64,000 bases of DNA from JAZDEY01 sp043808325 [NCBI: Candidatus Eiseniibacteriota bacterium]. Lineage in GTDB: Bacteria > Arandabacterota > Arandabacteria > Arandabacterales. The notes under the pieces are model-generated. The model had not been told where the DNA came from. It did no database searches and saw nothing but the letters and a program-made list of their open reading frames with translations. Positions 1 through 8,045 of the stretch are shown piece by piece. Each line of letters begins with the position of its first letter. Within the stretch, counting starts at the first letter, position 1. The translations under genes were made by a program, and so were the position numbers. The stretch is taken from assembly GCA_043808325.1 (NCBI GenBank), contig JAZDEY010000078.1, positions 1 through 64,000 of the forward strand, in the 5' to 3' direction.

Positions 1-118
1 TCATGGGATATCGGTACCTGCCCAGGCTTAGAGAAGCCTTGAGGAGAGAGTTGAAACTCGACGAGCAAACGGTCGGGGTCGCAGTAGCGTGACCATCGCA
101 GCGGAGCCGTCGAGAAAC

Positions 119-1771
119 TCAACTAAGAATGGCATTGACTCCGAGGTTGTCCACGAGATCCCTCGCGCTTGCAGCAATTTCGGCAACGCCACTTCCCTTG
201 ATCTCGTAAGTGCCCCGGTACTTGTAGCCCGGAGTGGCAATGCGCTGCATCTCAAGTGTGTCCGCCCCGATCGTCAGCAGAAGACTTGCATCAATTATGG
301 CTTCGGAAATGTCAACGGAAACCTCGAGCTCGCTGGTAGCAATCGGATCCTGCTTTGCCGATATGGAAATCTCCGGAGGGGTCCCGTCGTTATCCAGTGT
401 GGCGCGTAGCCGGATGGCGAGGTCGCCGGCCGTGAACTCGTACCACGTGATTCCATCCGGGCTGGTGTAGCAAACATGCTGAACCTTGGGCCCGAGGGCA
501 TCGACCGGTATCGGTACCGTGTCGGATGCAGCGGTGATTTTGACCGCAACGTATACGTCATCGCCGGCATGAACCACCGGCCGAGAGTCGAGACTTATCG
601 AATGATACCCCCTGAGCTCGACAGCGTAGTCGAGCTGGCTTGCGATAAGGTTGGTCGGCGTCATGCCGTCAATATCATCGTAGATGTAAACGTCGGCATC
701 GGGAATGGCATCGACCGACCAGAACTCCACCCGCTGGAGCACGACATCCTCAGCCGGCACGAACTTGCACATCGCCCATCCCTCAGTGCTGTGATAGCCG
801 AAGCCCTTGAAGTAGCCCGCTTCGTCGTAGAAGAAAAGCCGCCCATCGGGGTCGAAATCCTGAGACTCATAGATGAACGAAGAAGTCCGTCCTATGCCTG
901 CCGAGCCGTAGGCAATTGTGAAATACCCACCTTCGTCGCCATAGCCGCAGGGCCCACCCCACAAGGCGCCATAGCTGTTCTTCACAATCCAGCCGCCCTG
1001 GCCGCCGGAATGAATCAGGTTGTCGTCCCAGCCGACCAACAGCACGGCGTGGTTGAGGTCGCGATAGCCGACGTGGTCGGTATAATGCAAGGTGTACGAG
1101 CCGTCATAGTTCAGGAATTCGCTGTACCAAGCATCCCCGTGCCCTGCGTTGATGCCGATAAACAGCGGGCCATAGGTCATGAGGTAGGCCTTCAGCACAT
1201 TGGTGGGAGGCAGCGAGTCCTCAGAGATGGCTCGCCAATCGAGAAGGGTCTTCACGCTGGGGCAATCGGTCTTACAGCCCGCAACGGCCTCGACATAGGG
1301 ATCGCATGCCTCAAGCACCGCACCCCCACGGGACAGGTAATTCGCCACTATCCAGTAGTTCCCGCCCCGGCACTTGGCTCCGTACGGGGAGCACTCCTTG
1401 ATGTTGTTCTCGGAGAAATCGAAGCTGCCGGCGCCCTCACGCAGCATCTTTGACTCGATATTGCCGATTGAGGCGAAGGCATAACACGCCCCGCACTTAC
1501 CCTGGTCCTTGACCGGACTTACTTTGCCCTGCTCCCGCCAGTCAAAGTGCGCTGGAAGCGGAGCAAGAGAGCGCGGCATTCTGATCTCGCAGTAGGGGAC
1601 TTTGAATTCCGGAAGGATGAGACCTTGCCCATGAGGAGTCTCTTCGGCTGCCCACCCGGCCGCGCAGGCGACCGTGACGAGAGCCGCAAGAACAAGCAGG
1701 CTTGCCGGCCATGCCAGGTGGCTTACTCCCGGCAGGGCAGGCTTGGCTCCCAATCTACATCCGAAAGTCAT
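119..1771 (-). CDS. Secreted papain-family (C1) cysteine peptidase with lectin-like C-terminal domain
   Basis: Predicted exported cysteine protease of 550 residues. A hydrophobic export segment lies at about residues 22-40. The C1 domain follows: oxyanion Gln90 and nucleophile Cys96 in QGKCGACYAF, catalytic His241 in NHAVLLVGWDD, Asn265 in WIVKNSYG. The nucleophile is followed by Tyr where papain has Trp. After the protease come about 180 residues resembling the lectin-like domain often attached to bacterial C1 peptidases, then a beta-sandwich-like tail. The ATG at 1771 is preferred because an upstream in-frame start at 1840 would overlap the SPFH gene and add charged residues before the signal; the ribosome site is weak (AGTTAGGT). 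It lies 68 bp behind the SPFH gene on the same strand. The C-terminus may be truncated: 118 bp beyond the stop hold peptide-like sequence in the other two frames. Family call firm; substrate unknown. Confidence 0.9.
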   Translation of the reverse strand: MTFGCRLGAKPALPGVSHLAWPASLLVLAALVTVACAAGWAAEETPHGQGLILPEFKVPYCEIRMPRSLAPLPAHFDWREQGKVSPVKDQGKCGACYAFASIGNIESKMLREGAGSFDFSENNIKECSPYGAKCRGGNYWIVANYLSRGGAVLEACDPYVEAVAGCKTDCPSVKTLLDWRAISEDSLPPTNVLKAYLMTYGPLFIGINAGHGDAWYSEFLNYDGSYTLHYTDHVGYRDLNHAVLLVGWDDNLIHSGGQGGWIVKNSYGALWGGPCGYGDEGGYFTIAYGSAGIGRTSSFIYESQDFDPDGRLFFYDEAGYFKGFGYHSTEGWAMCKFVPAEDVVLQRVEFWSVDAIPDADVYIYDDIDGMTPTNLIASQLDYAVELRGYHSISLDSRPVVHAGDDVYVAVKITAASDTVPIPVDALGPKVQHVCYTSPDGITWYEFTAGDLAIRLRATLDNDGTPPEISISAKQDPIATSELEVSVDISEAIIDASLLLTIGADTLEMQRIATPGYKYRGTYEIKGSGVAEIAASARDLVDNLGVNAILS

Positions 1772-1839
1772 ACCTAACTTTAGCCATCGGGAGCCACGAT
1801 GGCAAGAGCAGGCTTCGCCAGCTTCTATGTCCACTTCCA

Positions 1840-2781
1840 CTACTTCGGACTCTGTGGTCCCTCAGGCTGCGCGCCCTTATCGCCTTTGACCTCGCGGAAG
1901 ATCTCACCGATGCCGGCAAGGCTCCCCAAGATGCCCGACGTCTCAATCGGGAGGAATATCTTGGTGGCTTTGCCTTCAGCCACCCACCGTAACGCCTCGA
2001 GATACTTTATGGCGATCAGGTCCGCCGTTGGGCGGCCCTCATGGATTGCGTTGTAGACCTTGGTGACTGCCTGAGCCTCGCCGTCGGCAACCGTAGTCAG
2101 CTTGAACTTATCGGCAGTCGCTACCTTCTGAATAGCCTCGGCCTGACCCTCGGCCTGGAGTATCGCCGCCTGACGCTGCCCCTCTGCCCGCGTGATCGCT
2201 GCCTGCTTGTCGCCCTCGGCCTCGAGAATCTTGGCACGCCGATCTCGCTCGGCTTTCATCTGACGGTGCATCGCCTCGGTGACGTCGGCCGGAGGCTCGA
2301 TCCGCTGGATCTCGACCCGCACGATCCGCACACCCCACTTGTCGGTCGCGTCATCCAGCACCGCCCGGAGCTTCGCATTGATGGTGCCGCGCGCGGTGAG
2401 GCACTCATCAAGCGCCATCTCTCCGACCACGTTCCTCAGGTTGGTCTGGGCCAGCTTCACCGCGGCTAGAGTGAAATTGACGACGTTGTACTTGAGCTTC
2501 ACGGGATCGGTCGCCTCGTAGTAGACAACCGCATCGACCGTGACCGCCACGTTGTCCTTGGTGATCACTTCCTGGGGAGGCACGTCGACCACCTGCTCGC
2601 GCATGTCGACCTTGAGCAGTCGCTCCACCATCGGAATAATCAGCCGCAGCCCGCTCTCGACCCCGCGCTGGTACTTGCCAAACCTCTCCACCAGACCCTT
2701 CTCATAGGGCCTGATGATCCGCATACCGGTTATGGCAATTATGAAGATAATGATGCCGACAATTATGGCTAACGGTTCCAC
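1840..2781 (-). CDS. SPFH/stomatin (band 7) membrane protein, QmcA/HflK-like
   Basis: A 313-residue SPFH-domain protein: one N-terminal membrane segment (about residues 4-24), band 7 domain to about 190, then an Ala/Glu/Gln-rich coiled coil ([19 protein letters not shown] region) and a Pro/Gly-rich tail. Such proteins form large ring-like oligomers that organise membrane microdomains and often associate with membrane proteases. The GTG start at 2781 follows GGAGGGAAGTC. It lies 27 bp downstream of an NfeD gene; the SPFH-NfeD pair is a widely conserved partnership, which supports both calls. Transcription probably starts at the promoter at 3298-3326. Family call firm; specific client proteins cannot be read from sequence. 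Confidence 0.93.
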   Translation of the reverse strand: MEPLAIIVGIIIFIIAITGMRIIRPYEKGLVERFGKYQRGVESGLRLIIPMVERLLKVDMREQVVDVPPQEVITKDNVAVTVDAVVYYEATDPVKLKYNVVNFTLAAVKLAQTNLRNVVGEMALDECLTARGTINAKLRAVLDDATDKWGVRIVRVEIQRIEPPADVTEAMHRQMKAERDRRAKILEAEGDKQAAITRAEGQRQAAILQAEGQAEAIQKVATADKFKLTTVADGEAQAVTKVYNAIHEGRPTADLIAIKYLEALRWVAEGKATKIFLPIETSGILGSLAGIGEIFREVKGDKGAQPEGPQSPK

Positions 2782-2808
2782 GACTTCCCTCCAGGAAAAT
2801 GTGTCACG

Positions 2809-3261
2809 CTACTCTTTTCCGCCTTCCAGTCTTTCAACAACGAGATGAGTTCCGTCGACTCTCAAGACCCTTACCCTGGCATCCTTTTCGATCTTGGTAT
2901 CATCCGCGCTGGTGGCTCGCCATTCATCCTTCTTGACTCGGACGCGTCCCGTGTCGGTCAGAGGGTCGATCGGCTCAATCACGAGCCCGATCTCATCGAT
3001 CACCCTGTGGGATCCCACCCTTTCGGGTGGCTCCTTCGTGAGTCTATCTGCGAGCTTGCGCGAGAAGATCACCAGGGCCGCCGAGATGACTATGAAGGCA
3101 AGCCACTGGAGCCATGACGGCAGCCCGAGCATGGTAAGGACAGCCGCGATACCGGCCCCCACTCCAAACGGGAAGAGATAGAAACCGGCGGTGAAGATTT
3201 CAGCGATTATGAAGACCGCGGCGAGTATCGCCCAGATCCAGAACATCGACGTGAAGTGCAC
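2809..3261 (-). CDS. NfeD family membrane protein
   Basis: A 150-residue short-form NfeD protein: two to three membrane segments in the first about 75 residues (FWIWAILAAVFIIAEIFTAG and following), then a soluble OB-fold NfeD domain containing GRVRVKKDEWRATSADD, the usual core of the family. It lacks the ClpP-like serine protease domain of long NfeD proteins. The GTG start at 3261 is preceded by GGAGGGCGAGAAC, a good ribosome site; no ATG is better placed. It is the first gene of the NfeD-SPFH-peptidase set on this strand, with a sigma70-type promoter about 37 bp upstream. Known role of the family is as partner of SPFH proteins in membrane organisation or quality control; the specific role here is inference. 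Confidence 0.92.
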   Translation of the reverse strand: MHFTSMFWIWAILAAVFIIAEIFTAGFYLFPFGVGAGIAAVLTMLGLPSWLQWLAFIVISAALVIFSRKLADRLTKEPPERVGSHRVIDEIGLVIEPIDPLTDTGRVRVKKDEWRATSADDTKIEKDARVRVLRVDGTHLVVERLEGGKE

Positions 3262-3297
3262 GTTCTCGCCCTCCGTTTATGATTGGCAGTCGGCGAG

Positions 3298-3326
3298 ATT
3301 CTACCTGCGCGGGATCACAGGGTCAA
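3298..3326 (-). promoter_or_regulatory. Sigma70-type promoter for nfeD-SPFH genes
   Basis: Read on the minus strand: TTGACC, 17-bp spacer, TAGAAT. The -35 box lies at 3321-3326 and the -10 box at 3298-3303, about 37 bp before the GTG start at 3261. Spacing is ideal and both boxes are one or two bases from consensus. Confidence 0.6.
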
Positions 3327-3353
3327 GCCATATCGGGGGCGGGCAGATCTCGG

Positions 3354-3965
3354 TCAGTCGAAGAGCGCCTTTATGGCTCCCCAGGTTGAGGGTTCGAGGG
3401 CATTACTAGGATTGATGCAGTTGGGAAGCACTCCCACAAGCGGGCCATCGGTCACGTTGAGCCCGAACTTTATCCAGATAGGACGCAGAAACGAGTAAAT
3501 CGGTTTAGGTGGCGAGACCGAATAGAAGCATACGATCGCAGTGCCGGCGACCCCGGGCTCACAGCCGCTTTCGTAAGGTTCAAACTTCACAGTCGGCATA
3601 CGCACCGGAATTGTCGGATCGCCTTTGCATTCGAAATAGCTATAGTAGTGGGCGGTACAGCCCTTCTCACCTGTGCCGTAGCCCACGGTATCCGCAAATA
3701 CGAAGTAGCCAAAATCGCAGGCGCGCGGACAATTCTCAAGGCCCAGCAGGATGGAGATATGGCTCAGCGCATGGGACCTGCCGCCATAAGTGGTGACGTC
3801 CCAGGTGATCGTCAGACAGTATTTCCAGTAGCCCACGAACCCCGGGTCGCTCGAAAGCGAAGCCGAGCTTGTCCCCCAAACGGAGTCCTGAGCGTTGACC
3901 GGGGCCGCAAGCATGAGCCCCAGACTCACGAGAGCACCTACCATAATTAGATTGGTCCTATTCAT
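3354..3965 (-). CDS. Secreted protein of unknown function with STWGxIKxxF C-terminal tail
   Basis: A 203-residue protein with a clear signal peptide (about residues 1-26, ending APVNAQ). The mature part is Cys-containing (for example ENCPRACDFGYF and KGCTAHYYSYFECKGD) and probably disulphide-bonded; no known catalytic motif is visible. It ends in EPSTWGAIKALFD. A second, otherwise unrelated secreted protein at 11013-11666 ends in LSTWGEIKSMFR, so the tail looks like a recurring C-terminal signal or anchor. The ATG at 3965 is chosen because the signal peptide begins there and GGAGTAAGG lies just upstream. It is divergent from the cytochrome peroxidase gene, separated by about 230 bp containing a promoter for the latter. 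Function not recognised. Confidence 0.75.
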   Translation of the reverse strand: MNRTNLIMVGALVSLGLMLAAPVNAQDSVWGTSSASLSSDPGFVGYWKYCLTITWDVTTYGGRSHALSHISILLGLENCPRACDFGYFVFADTVGYGTGEKGCTAHYYSYFECKGDPTIPVRMPTVKFEPYESGCEPGVAGTAIVCFYSVSPPKPIYSFLRPIWIKFGLNVTDGPLVGVLPNCINPSNALEPSTWGAIKALFD

Positions 3966-4067
3966 ACGCCTTACTCCGGTTCCTACCCCCACAACGGCCC
4001 CCTATTCTTTGATGTCGGGAGATTGCTGCGGTTGCATTAGGGCAATCTGGAACCGCTCAGAAACCAT

Positions 4068-4096
4068 TTGACGTACGGCCGTGCCCGGACTAGAAT
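4068..4096 (+). promoter_or_regulatory. Sigma70-type promoter for cytochrome c peroxidase operon
   Basis: TTGACG at 4068-4073 and TAGAAT at 4091-4096 with a 17-bp spacer, about 100 bp before the ATG at 4195. The long leader has no obvious structure. The position argues against translation starting upstream of 4096. Confidence 0.6.
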
Positions 4097-4194
4097 CAGC
4101 GGTCGGGGTGGTTGTGAGGAAAGGAGGGATCAGGAATCAGCACCGAATCTCGACTCAGATCGAAATGAGTGCCAACCCAACCAAGGAGGGCAGT

Positions 4195-5259
4195 ATGCGT
4201 AGAATCAGAATCTTGCTCATCCTCGCAGTCTTGGTGCTCCCCCAGGTTCTTCATGCGGCCGACGCGCCGCCCATCACAACGGTAAGCTATCACTCGGCAG
4301 GCCCTCAGCAGATCGGCAACCTGCCGCCCGTTCCAGTGCCGCCGGACAATCCCATGTCTCCCAATCTCGTCGCGCTCGGCAAGCAGCTTTACTTTGATCC
4401 CAGGCTCTCAAAGGACAACACCATAAGCTGTGCCACCTGCCACGATCCGCAGATGGGATGGTCCGACAAGGGGCCTACGAGCGAGGGCATCGCCGGGCAG
4501 CGCGGCGGCCGCAGGTCTCCCCCAGTGTCGAATGCCGCTTATCTACCGCTTCAGTTCTGGGACGGGAGAGCGGCAACCCTTGAGGAGCAGGCCACTGGCC
4601 CGATTGCCAATCCCATTGAGATGGGCAATACCCATGCCGGGATGATAAGGACGCTCAACGATGTTCCGGGTTACGTCGAGGAATTCAAGGCCGTTTTCGG
4701 AACGACCCCGATCACGTTGGATCAGGTCGCCAAGGCGATAGCTGCCTATGAGCGCACCGTGGTCACCACCGACTCCCCCTTCGATAGATACGTGAGAGGG
4801 GATGAGACAGCGCTCACCTGCGAGGAAAGGAAAGGCCTTGAGATCTTCAACGGCAAGGGCCACTGCACCGCATGCCATTGGGGAGCCAACTTCACTGACG
4901 GAAGATTCCACAACCTCGGTGTCCCGCCGGCGCCTGGAAGCAAGCCCGACGAGGGAAGATATGCAGTGACCAAAGACCCAAGAGATATGGGCGCATTTAA
5001 GACGCCGACCGTGAGGGACGCGGGTCTCCGCGCACCTTATATGCATACCGGCGGTGAGACATCGCTCGAGGCCGTGGTGGACTTCTACGATAAGGGCGGG
5101 GGCACAGGCGATCCCAACCTGGATCCCCTGATGGTTCCGCTGGGACTCACGGCCGGGGAGAAGGCCGCGCTGGTTGCCTTCATGAAACGGGCGGTGACAA
5201 GCACCAATCCGGAAGTGGCTAATGTAAAGCCCGTGCCGGCATCTGAGTTTCCAAAGTAA
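4195..5259 (+). CDS. Di-haem cytochrome c peroxidase / MauG family protein
   Basis: A 354-residue exported di-haem protein of the bacterial cytochrome c peroxidase/MauG family. Signal peptide residues 1-22 (cleavage near HAAD). Haem-binding motifs CATCH at 79-83 and CTACH at 224-228, the usual two-domain arrangement; the FWDGRAATLEEQA and FKTPTVRDAGLRAPYMHTG segments are family signatures, the latter holding the distal Met of the electron-transfer haem. Family members reduce peroxide with electrons from c-type cytochromes, or oxidise protein side chains (MauG). The ATG at 4195 follows AAGGAGGGCAGT; upstream in-frame starts lie within the promoter region. Only 11 bp separate it from the next haem protein gene, so the two products probably work together in the periplasm. 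Peroxidase versus MauG-type activity is not decidable here. Confidence 0.93.
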   Translation: MRRIRILLILAVLVLPQVLHAADAPPITTVSYHSAGPQQIGNLPPVPVPPDNPMSPNLVALGKQLYFDPRLSKDNTISCATCHDPQMGWSDKGPTSEGIAGQRGGRRSPPVSNAAYLPLQFWDGRAATLEEQATGPIANPIEMGNTHAGMIRTLNDVPGYVEEFKAVFGTTPITLDQVAKAIAAYERTVVTTDSPFDRYVRGDETALTCEERKGLEIFNGKGHCTACHWGANFTDGRFHNLGVPPAPGSKPDEGRYAVTKDPRDMGAFKTPTVRDAGLRAPYMHTGGETSLEAVVDFYDKGGGTGDPNLDPLMVPLGLTAGEKAALVAFMKRAVTSTNPEVANVKPVPASEFPK

Positions 5260-5270
5260 AGGAGACCAAA

Positions 5271-6536
5271 ATGAGAACGTTGGGCGCTCTTATCTTGCTG
5301 GCAGCCGCAATCTTCTTGTTGTTACCGGCCGAGAGCGATGCTATTCCTGCCTTTGCAAGGAAGCATGGCTTCAACTGCAATATGTGCCACGTCGCCTTCA
5401 TCAAGCTTAACGATTTCGGTCAGCGCTTCAGGGACAACGGCTACCAGATCCCCGGGCAGGTCGGCGGAGAGAAGAACATATTCGCGACTTCGCCCCCCTT
5501 GGCCGTAAGGACTACGACGGGTTTTTCGCTCTACGACTCGGAGTCGGGCGGCGACAAGACGACGACCAATACCTTCAACATCTTTGGGTTTGATCTCCTG
5601 GCGGCCGGCGTACTGCATAAGAACATCTCGTTTCTGTTCATTTATACGCCGAGGATCGATGAGCCTGCTGCAGATGCCTCGGGGCCCCGCGAGAGCGGGC
5701 ATAACCCATCCCAGCTTGCAACCATCGAGTCCGCCAACCTGGTCTTCAGCAACATCGTGCCCGATCTCGTGAATCTGAGGGTCGGTAGGTTCGAGCCCGC
5801 TTATCACGCGATAAGCTCCAAGCGAAGCTACTACGTCTTCCAGCCATATGAGATCTATGGTTTCACTTCGCCCGCGGTCGCTTTCAACTTCGACGACAAC
5901 CAGCTGGGCTTGGAGGTCACGGGACACTGCAAGCGCGGGTGTAAGTACGGAGTCGGCGTGGTCAACGGCAACGGGGGGAACCCCGACATTAACAAGCACA
6001 AGGATGTCTACCTGAACCTGTCCAAGACCTTCATGAAGGGCGATGGCCAGAGTGCGGGCCAGCGGATCGGCGCTTTCGCCTACTATGGGTGGCAGCCCAA
6101 ACGCATAGAGACCGGCGAGCCGCCCCCGGCGTACGAGAAGGCCAACCATACCTTCTACCGCATTGGGGGCAACGCCAGCCTCAACTGGAAGACCCTGAAT
6201 CTTCAGGCCTTGTTCCTGCAGGGGCTGGATGCCAAGGAGCTCAATCTGTTCGGCCTGGGTGAGGCCTACAAGTACTCCGGCGGATTCGTGGAATTGGATT
6301 GGGCCGGGCTCCGGAACAATCGGCTGGTGGCATCCGCGCTCTACAACTGGGTCACGCCGCCCGGCAGTGAGTGCGATCGGGAGGTCAAGGCCTACTCGGG
6401 GCTAGTGAGATACTACATGGGCGACTGGACCGCCGTCAATGTAGCTCTCCACGCCGAGTTCACCCACAAACAGACCGGAAATGACGATCCGCTCAAAGAG
6501 AATCAATTTGCTCTGATTCTCGACTTTGACTTCTAG
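5271..6536 (+). CDS. Exported beta-barrel-like protein with N-terminal c-haem site
   Basis: A 421-residue exported protein: signal peptide 1-24, then one haem c motif CNMCH at 36-40 in an IPAFARKHGFNCNMCH context, followed by about 370 residues of alternating hydrophobic/aromatic strands ending in an aromatic residue (FALILDFDF), the typical end of an outer-membrane beta-barrel. Proteins beginning IPAFARKYGxxCxxCH are a recognised group found beside multihaem cytochromes and peroxidases. It starts 11 bp after the di-haem peroxidase gene with an AAGGAGACCAAA site, so co-transcription is very likely. A plausible role is carrying electrons or reductant across the outer membrane to the peroxidase; that is inference. 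The barrel call rests on strand pattern only. Confidence 0.8.
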   Translation: MRTLGALILLAAAIFLLLPAESDAIPAFARKHGFNCNMCHVAFIKLNDFGQRFRDNGYQIPGQVGGEKNIFATSPPLAVRTTTGFSLYDSESGGDKTTTNTFNIFGFDLLAAGVLHKNISFLFIYTPRIDEPAADASGPRESGHNPSQLATIESANLVFSNIVPDLVNLRVGRFEPAYHAISSKRSYYVFQPYEIYGFTSPAVAFNFDDNQLGLEVTGHCKRGCKYGVGVVNGNGGNPDINKHKDVYLNLSKTFMKGDGQSAGQRIGAFAYYGWQPKRIETGEPPPAYEKANHTFYRIGGNASLNWKTLNLQALFLQGLDAKELNLFGLGEAYKYSGGFVELDWAGLRNNRLVASALYNWVTPPGSECDREVKAYSGLVRYYMGDWTAVNVALHAEFTHKQTGNDDPLKENQFALILDFDF

Positions 6537-6554
6537 CGAAACCCGATCCGGCGC

Positions 6555-6593
6555 AAGGGGCCGCAACCAACTGATGCAGGGGCTGCGGCCCTT
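6555..6593 (+). terminator. Hairpin after the haem-protein operon
   Basis: AAGGGGCCGCA (6555-6565) can pair with TGCGGCCCTT (6584-6593) with one bulged G and an 18-base loop, extended by outer CGC/GCG pairs. Only a weak T run follows (CGCGTTT), so it may be a pausing or partial terminator before the gene at 6635. Confidence 0.45.
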
Positions 6594-6634
6594 CGCGTTT
6601 CGAGCGGCAGGCCATCCAAAGGAGAATCACGTAG

Positions 6635-8023
6635 ATGCTAGGTGCCACAAGCCAATCGAAGGTCCCTTGGGCCATCACGCTTGGGAGCTTGCTCGCCCTG
6701 ATCGCAGGCTCCGCGTTGCTGAGCGCCGGTTCGGCCCTAGCCCCATGCGAACTCAAGGCACGCGGTCTCGCGGGATTCGGCTATCGCGACATCACTACGA
6801 CCGATAAGGACACCCTGAGACTACCCAGCGCCGGCGGCATCATCATATCCCAGATCGTACCCGGCTCACCTGCGGAGCGCGCCGGGCTCAAGGTCGGCGA
6901 CGTCGTAAAGAAATGCGACGACCGCGAAGTCCTTGATGGTTCAGGCCTCGCGAGTATCACCCGGCTCTACTATGCCGGTGACAAGATAACCGTCTCGCTT
7001 GTGCGAGGGGGCAAGGCTCTCGCCGACACCCTGGTGCTCGGGACCTTCCCTCAGGAGACCGGCGACGATCTAGATGTGGAGTACACCTGCTTCAAGAGCG
7101 GTGATGTGAGGTTGCGCGCAGTTGTAACGTCACCGAGCGGGAGCGCGGGACAAAGACTGCCCGCCTTGCTCCTGGTGAGTGCGCTCGGCAGCCCGCGCCT
7201 GACGGCCCTGCCCTACTATGATATGGGGCGTGAGATCGCCAATGCCGTATCGCGCAGCGGCTTCCGAGTCTTGCGATTCGAGCTGCGGGGCTACGGCGAT
7301 TCCGAAGGCGCCGATTATCGGACGACCGATTTCGACACCGAGGTCGGTGACAATCTCGCGGCGCTCGACTACCTGGCTACCCGCGAAGATGTCGATCCGG
7401 CTAGAGTGTTCGTAATGGGGCACAGCACGGGCGGTATGATTGCCTCGGTGCTGGCCGGCAAACGCGAGACCGCAGGACTTATAACCTCGTGTACCATAGG
7501 CCGCACCTTCTATGAGCGGTCACTCGAGACGTTGCGGCTCCAGTCCTCGTTCGCCGGGGATTCGGCAGCCGTGACCGATATCAAGCTCAAGGAATACCTG
7601 GACCTCATGACCTCGGCGGCCCGAGGCGACTCCACCGCAGCGATCCTAAGGAGAAATCCGGCGCTCGCCAAGTATGTCAATAGCAGCGGCCGCATCATGG
7701 ATGACCGCTCTGTCAACTACTGGCGGGAGCAGTTGAATCTCAATCTGCCGGAAGTGTATGGCGCGGTCACCGAGCCCGTTCTGATTGTGTACTGCTCCTC
7801 CGACTTCCTCACCCAGCTCGCTTGCCACGAAACGATAAGAGACGTCATAGTGGCTTCCGGCAATCGCGACATCACCCTCGAGGTTGTATCCGGAACCGAT
7901 CACGCTTACGCGTTCGCGAAGGACAAGAGGGAGAGCTACGACAACTACAAGACCCGGGATTTTAAGGGCAATCCGGAGCCCATCAGACGAGTGACAGAAT
8001 GGCTGGCTCGCCACAGAGATTAG
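6635..8023 (+). CDS. Exported PDZ-domain alpha/beta hydrolase
   Basis: A 462-residue protein with an N-terminal export segment (about residues 13-36), a PDZ domain at about 60-130 (GGIIISQIVPGSPAERAGLK and VVKKCDDREVLDG), and a serine alpha/beta hydrolase domain from about 150 to the end. The nucleophile is Ser264 in MGHSTGGM; the catalytic His is probably His423 in GTDHAYAF and the Asp is near CSSDFLTQL. The fold resembles dienelactone hydrolase/acyl-peptide esterases. PDZ domains usually recognise C-termini, so it may act on peptides or be localised by them. Start ATG 6635 with AAAGGAG upstream. It lies 22 bp before an acyl-CoA ligase gene and 30 codons of sequence share the same strand bias, suggesting an operon. 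The PDZ-esterase fusion is uncommon; substrate unknown. Confidence 0.85.
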   Translation: MLGATSQSKVPWAITLGSLLALIAGSALLSAGSALAPCELKARGLAGFGYRDITTTDKDTLRLPSAGGIIISQIVPGSPAERAGLKVGDVVKKCDDREVLDGSGLASITRLYYAGDKITVSLVRGGKALADTLVLGTFPQETGDDLDVEYTCFKSGDVRLRAVVTSPSGSAGQRLPALLLVSALGSPRLTALPYYDMGREIANAVSRSGFRVLRFELRGYGDSEGADYRTTDFDTEVGDNLAALDYLATREDVDPARVFVMGHSTGGMIASVLAGKRETAGLITSCTIGRTFYERSLETLRLQSSFAGDSAAVTDIKLKEYLDLMTSAARGDSTAAILRRNPALAKYVNSSGRIMDDRSVNYWREQLNLNLPEVYGAVTEPVLIVYCSSDFLTQLACHETIRDVIVASGNRDITLEVVSGTDHAYAFAKDKRESYDNYKTRDFKGNPEPIRRVTEWLARHRD

Positions 8024-8045
8024 GCGCGAGCATTGGAGAGATCAC

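Noticed and set aside
4081-4194. N-terminal extension of the cytochrome peroxidase from 4081
   Set aside because: It would begin within the promoter, before the signal peptide; ATG 4195 has a strong ribosome site.
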